Part shown: positions 34,462-43,065 of the stretch, piece by piece
How the letters are laid out: each line of letters starts with the position of its first letter
Position numbering within the stretch: the first letter of the stretch is position 1
Assembly: GCF_002909375.1 (NCBI RefSeq)
Contig: NZ_PPXD01000015.1
Coordinates: 1-64,000, forward strand
From: Cryobacterium zongtaii
GTDB lineage: Bacteria; Actinomycetota; Actinomycetes; Actinomycetales; Microbacteriaceae
DNA length: 64,000 nt
Reading direction: 5' to 3'
Position numbers and translations under genes: made by a program
Notes under the pieces: model-generated
The model's database searches: none
The model's input: only the letters and a program-made list of their open reading frames with translations
What the model was told of the DNA's origin: nothing

Positions 34462-35487
34462 ATGGCCGGAGTGCGACTCCAGGACGTCGCCGTTCACGCC
34501 GGCGTGTCGATGAAGACAGTGTCGAACGTCGTGCACGACCATCCCCACGTTTCCGCGGCGATGCGGGAGCGGGTTCAACGCGCCATTGATGATCTGGGCT
34601 ACCGGCCGAACGCCCTCGGCCGACGCCTGGCCACGGGACGCACGGGCCTCATCGCACTCGCGTTCGCCGATGTGCGCCTGGCCTACTTCTCCGAGCTGGC
34701 GAGTCTGGTCTCAGCGGCAGCCGCCTCGACGGGCGCCGGCTACCGACTGCTCCTCGAGGAGACATCCGGCACCATCGACGGCGAGCGGGCCGTCCTCTCG
34801 TCGAGTGAGGCCGGCCTCGTCGACGGCATGCTCTTCCAACCCTCGATGATGACGTCCACCGAAGTGGCCCAGCGCCGCAGCGACATACCCATGGTGCTGC
34901 TGGGCGAGGGCGCGGCGCCGATCGGTGTCGACCACGTGATGATCGACAACGTCGCCGCCGCCAACCTGGCCACGCGCCACCTCAGCGCCCTCGGACGGAC
35001 CCGAATTGCCTTCGTGGGTCACGAGGAGAGCGGCCAATCCGCCACGTCCACGCAGCGACTCATCGGATACCAGCAGGGGATCGAGGAATCGGGGCTGGTC
35101 CTGGATATGTCCCTGCTCATCCCCACCCGGGCCATCGCTCCAGCAGAGGCCGCCCGTGCCGTCGGAGCAGCACTGGATCGCGGTCTGCGATTTGACGGCC
35201 TGGTGTGCCGGGACGACCTCGCAGCGATCGGCGCCTTGCGCGCTCTCCAGGAACGCGGCATCCGGATTCCCGACGACGTGGCCGTCGTGGGCTGGGACGA
35301 CATCTCCTTCGCGGCCGTCACCTTCCCGAGCCTCACCACGATCGCCCCGGACATGCCCGCGCTGGCCCGCGTCGCCCTCGAAATGCTGGAAGAGCGCATC
35401 ATGGGCTACACCGGCCTGGGGCGCCATCGCCTGGTGGATTTCGACCTCGTCATTCGGGAAAGCGCGCCAGCAGTACCCCACGGTTGA
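34462..35487 (+). CDS. LacI-family repressor of the GH43/GH2 unit
   Basis: The 341-residue protein has the LacI helix-turn-helix VRLQDVAVHAGVSMKTVSNV (residues about 4-23), hinge YRPNALGRRLATGRTGLIAL and a sugar-binding domain ending AVVGWDDISFAAVTFPSLTT. ATG 34462 has AAGGAG 6 bases upstream, so it is preferred to ATG 34417. It sits between the importer (divergent) and the GH2 gene (downstream), and matching operators precede both. Confidence 0.85.
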   Translation: MAGVRLQDVAVHAGVSMKTVSNVVHDHPHVSAAMRERVQRAIDDLGYRPNALGRRLATGRTGLIALAFADVRLAYFSELASLVSAAAASTGAGYRLLLEETSGTIDGERAVLSSSEAGLVDGMLFQPSMMTSTEVAQRRSDIPMVLLGEGAAPIGVDHVMIDNVAAANLATRHLSALGRTRIAFVGHEESGQSATSTQRLIGYQQGIEESGLVLDMSLLIPTRAIAPAEAARAVGAALDRGLRFDGLVCRDDLAAIGALRALQERGIRIPDDVAVVGWDDISFAAVTFPSLTTIAPDMPALARVALEMLEERIMGYTGLGRHRLVDFDLVIRESAPAVPHG

Positions 35488-35529
35488 ACCGACCGGCCCG
35501 GCTGCGACGGCATCAATTCAATTTGCGGA

Positions 35530-35545
35530 TTTACAGCGCTGCAAA
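35530..35545. promoter_or_regulatory. LacI operator TTTACAGCGCTGCAAA before the GH2 gene
   Basis: TTTACAGCGCTGCAAA is a 16-base palindrome with one mismatched pair, ending 8 bases before the first possible start of the GH2 gene. A bound repressor would cover the transcription start region. It matches the site at 34341. Confidence 0.7.
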
Positions 35546-35553
35546 TTCAGTGC

Positions 35554-37437
35554 ATGATGGAGGACATGAGTAGCACCGTCGATCTCGCGCCCGCCGTCTT
35601 TCGCGCCAGCCAGCAGGACGGGCGCTACCCGCGCCCCCAGCTCGTCCGCCCCGCTTGGACCGAACTGTCCGGGGACTGGGGCTTCGCCTTCGACGACGCC
35701 GACATCGGTTTGGCAGCCCGTTGGTTCGCCGACGCGCGATTCGATCGAACCATTCAGGTTCCGTTCCCCTTCGAGTCCGCCGCCTCGGGCATTCACGACA
35801 CCGGGTTCCACCCGGTGGCCTGGTATTCGCGGTCCTTCGACGACAACGACCTGGCGCGGGCCGGCTTCTTCACGGGCCAGCGTCTGCGCGTGCACTTCGG
35901 CGCGGTCGACTATCGCGCCAGCGTTTGGGTCGACGGAACGTTTCTCGGTCAGCACGAGGGTGGGCACACCCCCTTCTCCTTCGACATCACCGACGCGGTC
36001 GCGGCCGGTGTGGCCGAACACTCCATAGTGGTCAGGGCTGAGGATGATCCCCTCGACGTGACTCAGCCGCGCGGCAAACAGGATTGGCGCGTCGAACCGC
36101 ACTCAATCTGGTATCACCGCACCAGCGGCATCTGGCAGCCGGTCTGGCTCGAGTCCACGAACCCCCTGGCCGTCACTCTCGTGCACTGGATACCGGACCT
36201 GCCGAATGCGACGGTTCGTGTTCGGATCGATGTCAGTCGACGACCCACGGCCGGCACGACGGTGTGCCTCAGCCTGAGTGTCGACGGTGATCCCCTGACC
36301 CAGGCGACGGTAGCCGTCACCGCGACGACCCAGGTCTTCACCATCGCGCTCCCGGCTCAGGTGAACGGTCAAGCCTACGAAGAGCTGCTGTGGACCCCAG
36401 AGTCGCCACGGCTGATCGATGCCACTTTGACGGTACGCACCGGTTCTTCAACGGACACGCAGGGGACGGCTGTGGATGTCGTACATTCCTATTTCGGCCT
36501 TCGCTCGGCGGCGATCGCTCGCGGCCGGTTCCTTCTGAACGACCGGCCCTACTATGTGAGGTCTGTTCTGCAACAGGGATACTGGCCCCAGTCGCATCTC
36601 GCCAGCCCCTCGCCGGAGGCCCTGCGCCGGGACGTCGAGCTCATCAAGGAACTCGGTTTCAACGCGACTCGTGTGCACCAGAAGATCGAGGACCCCCGTT
36701 TCCTCTATTGGACGGACCGGCTCGGCCTCCTCGTCTGGGGCGAGACCCCCGGCGCCTTCGAATTCGGCGCCACGGCCGTGCGGCGGATGATGGCGGAGTG
36801 GACCGAAGTCGTGGAACGGGACCTCTCGCATCCCTCTCTCGTGACGTGGGTGCCGCTGAACGAGAGCTGGGGCGTGCAGCACATCGCCCATGACCCCGCG
36901 CAGCAGAATTACGCGCGGGCACTCGTCGCGCTCACCCGCACGCTGGATCCGTCCCGCCCGGTGATCTCCAACGACGGATGGGAGCACATCGACTCCGACA
37001 TCCTCTCGGTGCACGACTATGAATCGATCGGCGACACCCTCCGCGAGCGTTACAGCGACGACGACGCAAAACGCCGGCTTCTCAGCGACCTCGGGCCCGC
37101 GGGGCGCCGTCTCCTTCTCGCCGGCCAGGAGATCGGTGAGCGGCCCGTCATGCTCACCGAATTCGGCGGCATCTCGTTCGCCACCCACTATGCGGACAGT
37201 GACGCCTGGGGCTACTCGAGCGCCCAGACCGCGGACGATTTCCTCGAGCGTCTGGACGCCGTCGTGGCGGCAATCCACTCCAGTTCGTTCCTGGCCGGGT
37301 TCTGTTATACCCAACTGACCGACACCCTCCAGGAAACCAACGGACTGCTCGATGACAACCGCAGGCCCAAGGTGCCCATGCACCTGCTTCGCGCCATCAT
37401 CACGCAGACCGCACCCGACGGGCCCCCGCTCGGTTAG
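35554..37437 (+). CDS. glycoside hydrolase family 2 enzyme (beta-galactosidase/beta-glucuronidase-like)
   Basis: The protein of about 627 residues has no signal peptide. It has the GH2 order: sugar-binding jelly roll (YPRPQLVRPAWTELSGDWGFAFDD, key WTELSGDWGF), immunoglobulin-like middle domain (ATVRVRIDVSRRPTAGT) and a TIM barrel with acid/base in WVPLNESWGVQ (E437) and nucleophile in VMLTEFGGIS (E536). Exact specificity cannot be read. Start is uncertain: ATG 35554 lacks a ribosome site, while ATG 35566 has GGAGG only 2 bases upstream, so a leaderless mRNA is possible. It should degrade sugars imported by the neighbouring system. Confidence 0.86.
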   Translation: MMEDMSSTVDLAPAVFRASQQDGRYPRPQLVRPAWTELSGDWGFAFDDADIGLAARWFADARFDRTIQVPFPFESAASGIHDTGFHPVAWYSRSFDDNDLARAGFFTGQRLRVHFGAVDYRASVWVDGTFLGQHEGGHTPFSFDITDAVAAGVAEHSIVVRAEDDPLDVTQPRGKQDWRVEPHSIWYHRTSGIWQPVWLESTNPLAVTLVHWIPDLPNATVRVRIDVSRRPTAGTTVCLSLSVDGDPLTQATVAVTATTQVFTIALPAQVNGQAYEELLWTPESPRLIDATLTVRTGSSTDTQGTAVDVVHSYFGLRSAAIARGRFLLNDRPYYVRSVLQQGYWPQSHLASPSPEALRRDVELIKELGFNATRVHQKIEDPRFLYWTDRLGLLVWGETPGAFEFGATAVRRMMAEWTEVVERDLSHPSLVTWVPLNESWGVQHIAHDPAQQNYARALVALTRTLDPSRPVISNDGWEHIDSDILSVHDYESIGDTLRERYSDDDAKRRLLSDLGPAGRRLLLAGQEIGERPVMLTEFGGISFATHYADSDAWGYSSAQTADDFLERLDAVVAAIHSSSFLAGFCYTQLTDTLQETNGLLDDNRRPKVPMHLLRAIITQTAPDGPPLG

Positions 37438-37474
37438 CGGGCCGCCTGGCCGCAGGTGCTCGCGAGTACGACAG

Positions 37475-37506
37475 AACGCCCCGGACGATTCCTCGTCCGG
37501 GGCGTT
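37475..37506. terminator. perfect 14-bp terminator hairpin between convergent genes
   Basis: AACGCCCCGGACGA (37475-37488) pairs perfectly with TCGTCCGGGGCGTT (37493-37506) around TTCC. It lies between the GH2 stop (37437) and the stop of the opposite-strand surface protein (37525) and should serve both. Confidence 0.8.
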
Positions 37507-37524
37507 CTTGGGGATTATGCCGGG

Positions 37525-38313
37525 TTATGCGCGGCGGAACCGGCGGGCCAGCAGCAGGCCGGCGCCAAGGAGCATCGCGAGGACGCTCGCCGCAATGGCC
37601 GGAACGCTCCAGGTCGAGACGCCTGTTTCGGCAAGCTCACGCGTTGACGCCGCGGGGGTGGGCGCCGGCGCCGTTACGGCTGCCGGCGTGACGGCAGTCG
37701 CCGTCGGGGTGGGCGTGGCGTTCGCCGGCGGCACGATCGGTGCGGGCGTCTCGCTCACCGACGGCACGATCGGCGTGGGCGTGGGCGTCACCGGCGGCAC
37801 AGAAGGCGTGGGCGTCGACGTCACCGGCGGCACAGAAGGCGTGGGCGTGGGCGTCGACGTCACCGGGGGCACTGAAGGCGTGGGCGTCGGCGTCGACGTC
37901 ACCGGCGGCACTGAAGGCGTCGGGGTCGGGCAGGCGACAGTTTTGTCGGCGAAGGTGCGGTCATACCCGTCGTGCGTGCCGAGAACCACCGAATAGGTGT
38001 GCGGCCTCTGGCCGTCCAGTGCGATCGTCGAGGAATAGGTCTTGCCGAACTTCACCGGTGCCGAGGCGACGCCGTCGATGGTGACGGTGACCGTATTCGG
38101 CGTGGCGTCGGCCGCAACGGCCGGTTTGCCGCCACTGGCCGGCTTCGCGGCGATCACGTTGTAACTCTCGAATTTCATCGACAGCGACGTGCAGTCAGCG
38201 CTCACGGCCGGAGTGTGGGCGAACGCCGGCACGGCAGCGCCTCCGACGGCGAGGCCGCCGACGAGAAGAACGGAACCGAAGATTGTCGCGGCTTTGGTAG
38301 GGATCGTGGTCAT
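37525..38313 (-). CDS. LPXTG-type cell-wall-anchored protein with Pro/Thr-rich repeat stalk
   Basis: The 262-residue protein has a signal peptide (cleavage likely after VPAFA, about residue 31), a small N-terminal domain of about 90 residues (VTVTIDGVASAPVKFGKTYSS, ending THDGYDRTFADKTVACP), a stalk with three PTPTPSVPPVTST repeats and decayed copies, and a C-terminal sorting signal LAETG (residues 227-231), hydrophobic helix and RRFRRA tail. LAxTG motifs are typical of class E sortases in high-GC Gram-positives. No sortase is encoded here. The globular domain is unknown to me. Confidence 0.8.
   Translation of the reverse strand: MTTIPTKAATIFGSVLLVGGLAVGGAAVPAFAHTPAVSADCTSLSMKFESYNVIAAKPASGGKPAVAADATPNTVTVTIDGVASAPVKFGKTYSSTIALDGQRPHTYSVVLGTHDGYDRTFADKTVACPTPTPSVPPVTSTPTPTPSVPPVTSTPTPTPSVPPVTSTPTPSVPPVTPTPTPIVPSVSETPAPIVPPANATPTPTATAVTPAAVTAPAPTPAASTRELAETGVSTWSVPAIAASVLAMLLGAGLLLARRFRRA
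37780..37930. repeat. tandem repeat coding the Pro/Thr stalk
   Basis: GGCGTGGGCGTCGACGTCAC-type units of 33-39 bases repeat about four times on the plus-strand reading; on the coding (minus) strand each gives PTPTPSVPPVTST. The tract is in frame, so changes in copy number would lengthen or shorten the stalk without breaking the gene. Confidence 0.75.
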
Positions 38314-38756
38314 TTTTCTTTACCTCATGGGTCAGTCGAAATGTGTATGCGCGCACACTCGGGTGAAGGCGCGGCAGTACTACGAATTGCGCGCGCCGAA
38401 TCGCTCGGCGGGGCGCGCTGAAGGAGGCCCGGGACGATGCCCCGGGTGATATGGACGCGAGTGGGCGTGGGTGGGCGCCTCGATGACATCGTGGTGCACT
38501 ACGACCGCCTGTTATCGGCCACCTGTCCACGGTTGAGTGGCTGGTGTAAAGGCCGATCGGGCCTACTCGCTCTCGGCCTTTTGGATTGGCGGCCGGTCCC
38601 CCTTTATGAGGACAAGCCTAGGGAAGGCGGCCCGTATTCCCTAGGAAGTACGCACCCCCAGTCCGAGTCAGCTTGGGATTTCCAACCCATCATCCGTTCC
38701 CTCGGGCATCGGCCCGGCCGCACAAATCCGGCCTCTGCGTGCGGCAGAATGGGCAG
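38314..38756. other. 443-base gap with hairpins, no gene recognised
   Basis: I see no convincing gene. Three inverted repeats stand out: CCCGGG...CCCGGG near 38430-38448, AAAGGCCGA/TCGGCCTTT flanking 38548-38583, and CCTAGGGAA (38617-38625) with TTCCCTAGG (38637-38645). The region carries the promoters of the surface protein (minus) and the nuclease (plus). The hairpins could be leader structures of the surface-protein mRNA, but I could not match a known riboswitch. Confidence 0.4.
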
Positions 38757-39470
38757 GTGCCCCATGACTTGCTCGCCCTGTTCGACCTGGGCGAGGAGAC
38801 CGGCGACATGCTCGCACCGCCCGTCCGGGCCGCGCCCGCCGCACTGCCCGTGAGCGCCCACTTGCTGCGCATCGTCGCCGACTCCACCGACAGGGTCGCC
38901 TGGCTGCGCGCTCGCAGCCAGGGCATCACCGCCACGGATGTCGCCAAGCTCGCCACCGAGAAATCCGTGCACAACGCGGCGAGGGAGAAGATCAACGGCA
39001 GCGGTTTCGGCGGCAACCCGTACACCGACCACGGTCGGGCCCGGGAACCCGAGATCGCGGCCTGGGTGCTGGCGAACTACGGCATCGAACCGAGCACCAA
39101 CCTGTTCCATGCCGCGGGTCAACCCCGCCACTTGGCCACTCCCGACGGCCTGGGCCTGGCGGGCAACGGGGTCTTCGAACTCGCCGAGATCAAGACCACC
39201 AGCAAGCCCTGGCGCAGCATCCCCCGCTCCTACCTGCGGCAGATCTGGTGGCAGCAGTACGTGCTCGGCGCCGACCGCACCCTGCTGGTGTGGGAGGAGC
39301 ACGACAACTTCGTGCCGCGCAACGCTGTGCCGGAGTGCCGCTGGATCGACCGGGACGACGACCAGATCAGGATCCTGGTGGGATTCGCCGACCAGCTGAT
39401 CGATTTGCTCAACCACCAACGCGAGCGCGAGCGTGCCGCCGCCCCGCCACCCTACGACTACGGCCGCTGA
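38757..39470 (+). CDS. YqaJ-like exonuclease/recombinase domain protein
   Basis: The 237-residue protein fits the YqaJ viral-recombinase (lambda-exonuclease-like) fold: WLRARSQGITATDVAKL (substrate-end helix), GRAREPEIAAWV and the metal-binding core ELAEIKTTSKPW (E-x-K), then YLRQIWWQQYVLGADRTLLVWEEHDNF (seen here as IWWQQYVLGADRTLLVWEE). GTG 38757 is the likely start; the frame is open to 38673 with unlikely residues. No phage genes are nearby, so it is probably a chromosomal housekeeping or domesticated version. Its function in the cell is not known. Confidence 0.75.
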   Translation: MPHDLLALFDLGEETGDMLAPPVRAAPAALPVSAHLLRIVADSTDRVAWLRARSQGITATDVAKLATEKSVHNAAREKINGSGFGGNPYTDHGRAREPEIAAWVLANYGIEPSTNLFHAAGQPRHLATPDGLGLAGNGVFELAEIKTTSKPWRSIPRSYLRQIWWQQYVLGADRTLLVWEEHDNFVPRNAVPECRWIDRDDDQIRILVGFADQLIDLLNHQRERERAAAPPPYDYGR

Positions 39471-39491
39471 GCCGGCCGCCCGATGATTCGA

Positions 39492-39553
39492 TTCTGTTCG
39501 ACAGAAATAAGTCGACCGATGTGATTTGATTGTCCAATGATCGACATAAGTCG
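39492..39553. promoter_or_regulatory. palindrome and AATAAGTCG half-sites at the ROK gene start
   Basis: TTCTGTTCGACAGAA (39492-39506) is a perfect 6-base-arm inverted repeat. ATAAGTCG occurs at 39507-39514 and again inside the first codons at 39546-39553. A related TTAAGTCG (minus strand) occurs at 44256-44249 in the promoter region of the importer. These may be ROK-regulator sites. Confidence 0.45.
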
Positions 39554-40751
39554 TGGAGATGCGCTCGGCTCCACCGGCACGAGTGATCTGTTTCAGATCC
39601 TTCGCGACGGCCGTTCCCGCACACGCACCGAACTGGCTGCTCTCACCGGGCTCGCTCGTTCGACCATAGCCCTGCGCATCGATTCCCTCGTCAAGCTCGG
39701 CCTCGTCGGCCCCAGCACGGACGCACCGTCCACCGGTGGCCGGCCGTCCTCGCAAGTGGCGCTGGCCACCGGCACAAAAATCGTGCTCGGCGTGGATATC
39801 GGTGCCTCGCACATACGGATCGCGGTCAGCGACCTGACCGGGCGCCCGCTGCACGAGACCAGCGCCGCCATCGCCGTCGCCGACGGGCCCGTCTCGGTGC
39901 TCGACTGGGTCATCGAGGCCGGTGACAGCCTCTTGCGCGCGTCCGGCCGGCCCGCGGATGACCTGCTCGCCATCGGGGTGGGCCTTCCCGGACCGGTCGA
40001 ATACAGCAGCGGCCGCCCGATCAACCCGCCGATCATGCCCGGTTGGGACCGGTTCGACGTGCGCGGCACCCTACAAGCGCATTTCCACGTTCCGGTACTG
40101 GTCGACAACGACGTGAACATCATGGCGCTCGGGGAACGCGAGACCGCCTGGCCGGATGTGGACCATCTCATCTTCGTCAAGGTGGCCACCGGCATCGGCT
40201 CCGGCGTGATCTCCGGCGGCATCCTGCAGCGCGGCGCCCAGGGCATCGCGGGCGACATCGGCCACGTGCAGGTACAGCGTGGGGCCGAGGTGCCCTGCCA
40301 CTGCGGCAACCGCGGCTGCCTTGAGGCGTTGGCGTCCGGTCCCGCCCTCGCCGCGCAGCTTCGCGGCCAGGGCCTGCCGGTCGACTCCAACCAGGATGTG
40401 GTCGACCTGGTCAAGCGCGGCAACCTCGAGGCCATCCAAGCCGTGCGACAGGCCGGCCGGGACCTCGGTGAGGTGCTCACAGCCTGCGTCAGCCTGGTCA
40501 ACCCGTCCGTCATCGTGATCGGCGGCTCCATGGCGCAGGCCGGCGAACACCTGATCGCCGGCGTGCGGGAGGTCGTGTACACGAGGTCGATGCCCCTGGC
40601 GACCCAGCATCTGCAGATCACCCAGTCCGGCGCGGGTCCGGACGCCGCCGTGATCGGCGCCAGCATGCTGGCCATCCATCACGCCCTCTCGCCCGCCCGG
40701 GTGGACGCCATGGTGCTGGAACTGATGGAAACCGCCGCGCTGGCGAAATAG
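39537..40751 (+). CDS. ROK-family transcriptional repressor (NagC/XylR type)
   Basis: The 404-residue protein joins an N-terminal winged helix (DLFQILRDGRSRTRTELAALTGLARSTIALRIDSL, key RTELAALTGLARSTIALR) to a sugar-kinase-like ROK domain: GVDIGASHIRIAVSDL, the ROK signature around VLVDNDVNIMALGER and the zinc site CHCGNRGCLEALASG with H and three Cys. It is likely a sugar-responsive repressor of the adjacent importer and catabolic genes. ATG 39537 lacks a clear ribosome site. It is convergent with the isomerase gene, whose stop is 5 bases away. Confidence 0.88.
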   Translation: MIDISRGDALGSTGTSDLFQILRDGRSRTRTELAALTGLARSTIALRIDSLVKLGLVGPSTDAPSTGGRPSSQVALATGTKIVLGVDIGASHIRIAVSDLTGRPLHETSAAIAVADGPVSVLDWVIEAGDSLLRASGRPADDLLAIGVGLPGPVEYSSGRPINPPIMPGWDRFDVRGTLQAHFHVPVLVDNDVNIMALGERETAWPDVDHLIFVKVATGIGSGVISGGILQRGAQGIAGDIGHVQVQRGAEVPCHCGNRGCLEALASGPALAAQLRGQGLPVDSNQDVVDLVKRGNLEAIQAVRQAGRDLGEVLTACVSLVNPSVIVIGGSMAQAGEHLIAGVREVVYTRSMPLATQHLQITQSGAGPDAAVIGASMLAIHHALSPARVDAMVLELMETAALAK

Positions 40752-40756
40752 GACCG

Positions 40757-41758
40757 TCAGCGACTGCTGAATGCCGCGTCGAACGAGGCCGTCGGCGCTT
40801 CGAACGCCAACCTCCGCACGAACTCCAACGCCTCAGGGGCGCCGACGAGGCGGTCCATACCGGCGTCCTCCCATTCCACCGAGATCGGCCCGTCGTAGCC
40901 GATGGTGTTGAGCATCCGGAAGCTGTCCTCCCAGGGCACATCACCGTGGCCCGTGGAGATGAAGTCCCAGCCCCGGCGCGGGTCCGCCCAGGCCAGGTGG
41001 GAGCCCAGCCGCCCGTTGCGCCCGTTCACCATGCGCTTCTTGGTGTCCTTGCAGTCCACGTGGTAAATCCGGTCCCTGAAGTCCCAGAGGAATCCGACCG
41101 GGTCCAGGTCCTGCCAGACGAAGTGACTCGGATCCCAGTTCAGCCCAAACGCCTCCCGGTGGCCGATCGCCTCCATGGTGCGCACCGTGGTCCAGTAGTC
41201 GTAGGCGATCTCACTGGGGTGCACCTCGTGCGCGAACCGCACGCCCACCTCATCGAAGACGTCCAGGATCGGATTCCACCGGTCGGCGAAGTCCTGGTAG
41301 CCCGCGTCGACGGCCTCCTGCGACACCGGGGGGAACATGGCAATGTACTTCCAGATCGATGAACCCGTGAAGCCGATCACAGTCTTCACGCCCAGCTTCG
41401 CGGCGAGCCTGGCGGTGTGTTTCATCTCCTCGGCCGCACGTCGTCGCACCCCCTCAGGGTCGCCGTCTCCCCACACCACGTCGGGCAGGATGTCCCGGTG
41501 CCGCTGGTCGATCGGGTCGTCACACACGGCCTGGCCCTTGAGGTGGTTCGAGATCGCGTAGACCTTGAGGTTGTACCGGGCCAATATCGCCAGCCGATCC
41601 GCCACGTAGGCGTCGTCATCCCAGCGCCAGGGATCCAGGTGGTCGCCCCAGCAGGCGATCTCCAGCCCGTCGTAGCCCCAGCCGGACGCAAGCCTGGCTA
41701 CGTCTTCGAAGGGCAGATCGGCCCACTGGCCGGTGAACAGGGTGACGGGACGGGGCAT
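40757..41758 (-). CDS. sugar phosphate isomerase/epimerase (xylose isomerase-like TIM barrel)
   Basis: The 333-residue protein begins [42 protein letters not shown] (key [14 protein letters not shown]) and has the metal-site segments [39 protein letters not shown] and [15 protein letters not shown] 41758 has AGGAG 6 bases upstream; the frame runs on to 42244 but overlaps the dehydrogenase. Such enzymes sit beside Gfo/Idh dehydrogenases in inositol or unusual-sugar pathways. Exact substrate is unknown. Confidence 0.85.
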   Translation of the reverse strand: MPRPVTLFTGQWADLPFEDVARLASGWGYDGLEIACWGDHLDPWRWDDDAYVADRLAILARYNLKVYAISNHLKGQAVCDDPIDQRHRDILPDVVWGDGDPEGVRRRAAEEMKHTARLAAKLGVKTVIGFTGSSIWKYIAMFPPVSQEAVDAGYQDFADRWNPILDVFDEVGVRFAHEVHPSEIAYDYWTTVRTMEAIGHREAFGLNWDPSHFVWQDLDPVGFLWDFRDRIYHVDCKDTKKRMVNGRNGRLGSHLAWADPRRGWDFISTGHGDVPWEDSFRMLNTIGYDGPISVEWEDAGMDRLVGAPEALEFVRRLAFEAPTASFDAAFSSR

Positions 41759-41807
41759 CGTATTCTCCTGGGTTGAGGTGGAACTGTGCTGGGTAGAGGG
41801 GGTGTGC

Positions 41808-42986
41808 TCAAGCACTTTCGAGGGTCGGGGTCCAGGCGCTACCGGTCGCGGCACTGCGTTCGACGGCCGTAAGCACCCGCTGAACGTGCAGGCCGTCCGC
41901 GAATGACGGTGTCGGCTGGCGGCCGGCCATGATCGCTTCCACAAGATCCCGGGCCTGGTGGGTGAACCCGTGCTCGTAGCCCAGCAGGTGACCCGCCGGC
42001 CACCACGCCGAGATATACGGATGCTCGGGCTCGGTGACCTGCACCCGGGTGAAGCCCTGCCGGTCTGCGGGCGCCGCCCTGTCGTAATAGCCGAGCGCGT
42101 TGAGGTCTTCCAGATCGAACGACACCGCCCCCAGGGAACCGGCGACCTCGATTCGCAGGGCGTTCTTGCGCCCCGTCGACATCCGGCTGGCCTCGAACGA
42201 TCCAAGAGCGCCGCCGTCGAAACGACCGGTGAACAGGGCCACATCGTCCACGGTCACCGCGCCGCGCTCGACCGAGGCGGTGCCGGAGAGTCCGGACACA
42301 CTGGCCAGCAACGGTCGCTCCGTCACGAACGTCTTCATCACCCCGCTCACCGAGGTGAGCCGCTGACCGGTGATGAACTCGGCCAGGTCGATGGCGTGCG
42401 CACCGATGTCACCGAGGGCGCCGGACCCGGCCAGGTCTTTCTGCAGCCGCCATGCCAACGGCACCGCGGGGTCGACCAGCCAGTCCTGCAGGTACGCGGC
42501 GCGCACCTGACGAATCTCGCCGATGGTTCCGGCGGCCACCAGGTCTCGGGCGAAGGTGGCGGCCGGCACCCTTCGATAGGTGAAGCCCACCATGGCGAAG
42601 ACGCCGTTCGCCGCCGCGCGGGAGGCGGCGGCCGCCATCCGTTCGGCCTCTTCGGCCGTATTGGCCAGGGGTTTCTCGCAAAGCACGTGCTTGCCGGCGT
42701 CGAGGGCGGCTATCGCGATCTCGACGTGACTGTGGCCGGGGGTGACGATGTCGACCACGTCGATGTCCTCGCGGGTGACCGCCGACCGCCAGTCGGTGCT
42801 GGTCTGGGCCCAACCCCACTTCTCGGCGGCGGCGGCCACGGAATCGGGATTCCGGCCCACGAGCAGCGCCATCTCCGGCCGCGCCGGCAAATCGAAGAAC
42901 CGTGGCGCAACCCGCCAGCCCTGGGAGTGCGCCGCCCCCATGAATCCGTGGCCGACCATGGCAATCCTCAACTGGCGAGCGTCCAA
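41808..42986 (-). CDS. Gfo/Idh/MocA-family oxidoreductase
   Basis: The 392-residue NAD(P)-dependent dehydrogenase has the Rossmann start [19 protein letters not shown] (residues about 6-24), [17 protein letters not shown], and the family catalytic motif [11 protein letters not shown] (K at about 99). C-terminal [16 protein letters not shown] matches the substrate-binding part. It shares an operon with the isomerase (49 bases downstream) and lies after the importer's binding-protein gene, from which a perfect 34-base palindrome separates it. It probably oxidises a cyclitol or sugar taken up by that importer. Confidence 0.87.
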   Translation of the reverse strand: MDARQLRIAMVGHGFMGAAHSQGWRVAPRFFDLPARPEMALLVGRNPDSVAAAAEKWGWAQTSTDWRSAVTREDIDVVDIVTPGHSHVEIAIAALDAGKHVLCEKPLANTAEEAERMAAAASRAAANGVFAMVGFTYRRVPAATFARDLVAAGTIGEIRQVRAAYLQDWLVDPAVPLAWRLQKDLAGSGALGDIGAHAIDLAEFITGQRLTSVSGVMKTFVTERPLLASVSGLSGTASVERGAVTVDDVALFTGRFDGGALGSFEASRMSTGRKNALRIEVAGSLGAVSFDLEDLNALGYYDRAAPADRQGFTRVQVTEPEHPYISAWWPAGHLLGYEHGFTHQARDLVEAIMAGRQPTPSFADGLHVQRVLTAVERSAATGSAWTPTLESA

Positions 42987-43027
42987 CGTGTCCTCTTTTC
43001 TGGCGTGGCGTGAATGAAGTGGGTGTC

Positions 43028-43061
43028 GCGGGACGCCCGCGGGTACCCGCGGGCGTCCCGC
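43028..43061. terminator. perfect 34-base palindrome between binding-protein and dehydrogenase genes
   Basis: GCGGGACGCCCGCGGG (43028-43043), TA, and its exact complement (43046-43061) form a fully symmetrical palindrome. It lies just after the binding-protein stop (43066) and before the dehydrogenase start (42986), so it probably causes partial termination and keeps binding-protein mRNA abundant. Confidence 0.7.
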
Positions 43062-43065
43062 CTGG

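Noticed and set aside
37780..37930. Possible CRISPR array or direct-repeat array
   Set aside because: The repeats have no unique spacers and are in frame within the Pro/Thr-rich stalk of a surface protein.
38314..38756. Known riboswitch (c-di-GMP class I or similar) upstream of the surface protein
   Set aside because: I looked for the conserved core sequences on both strands and did not find them; only plain hairpins are supported.
38437..38853. 138-codon open frame in the gap before the YqaJ-like gene
   Set aside because: It overlaps the hairpins and the start of the nuclease, has no ribosome site and no recognisable domain.
38757..39470. YqaJ-like recombinase as a sign of a prophage
   Set aside because: No integrase, structural, lysis or attachment-site features are near; neighbours are ordinary chromosomal genes.
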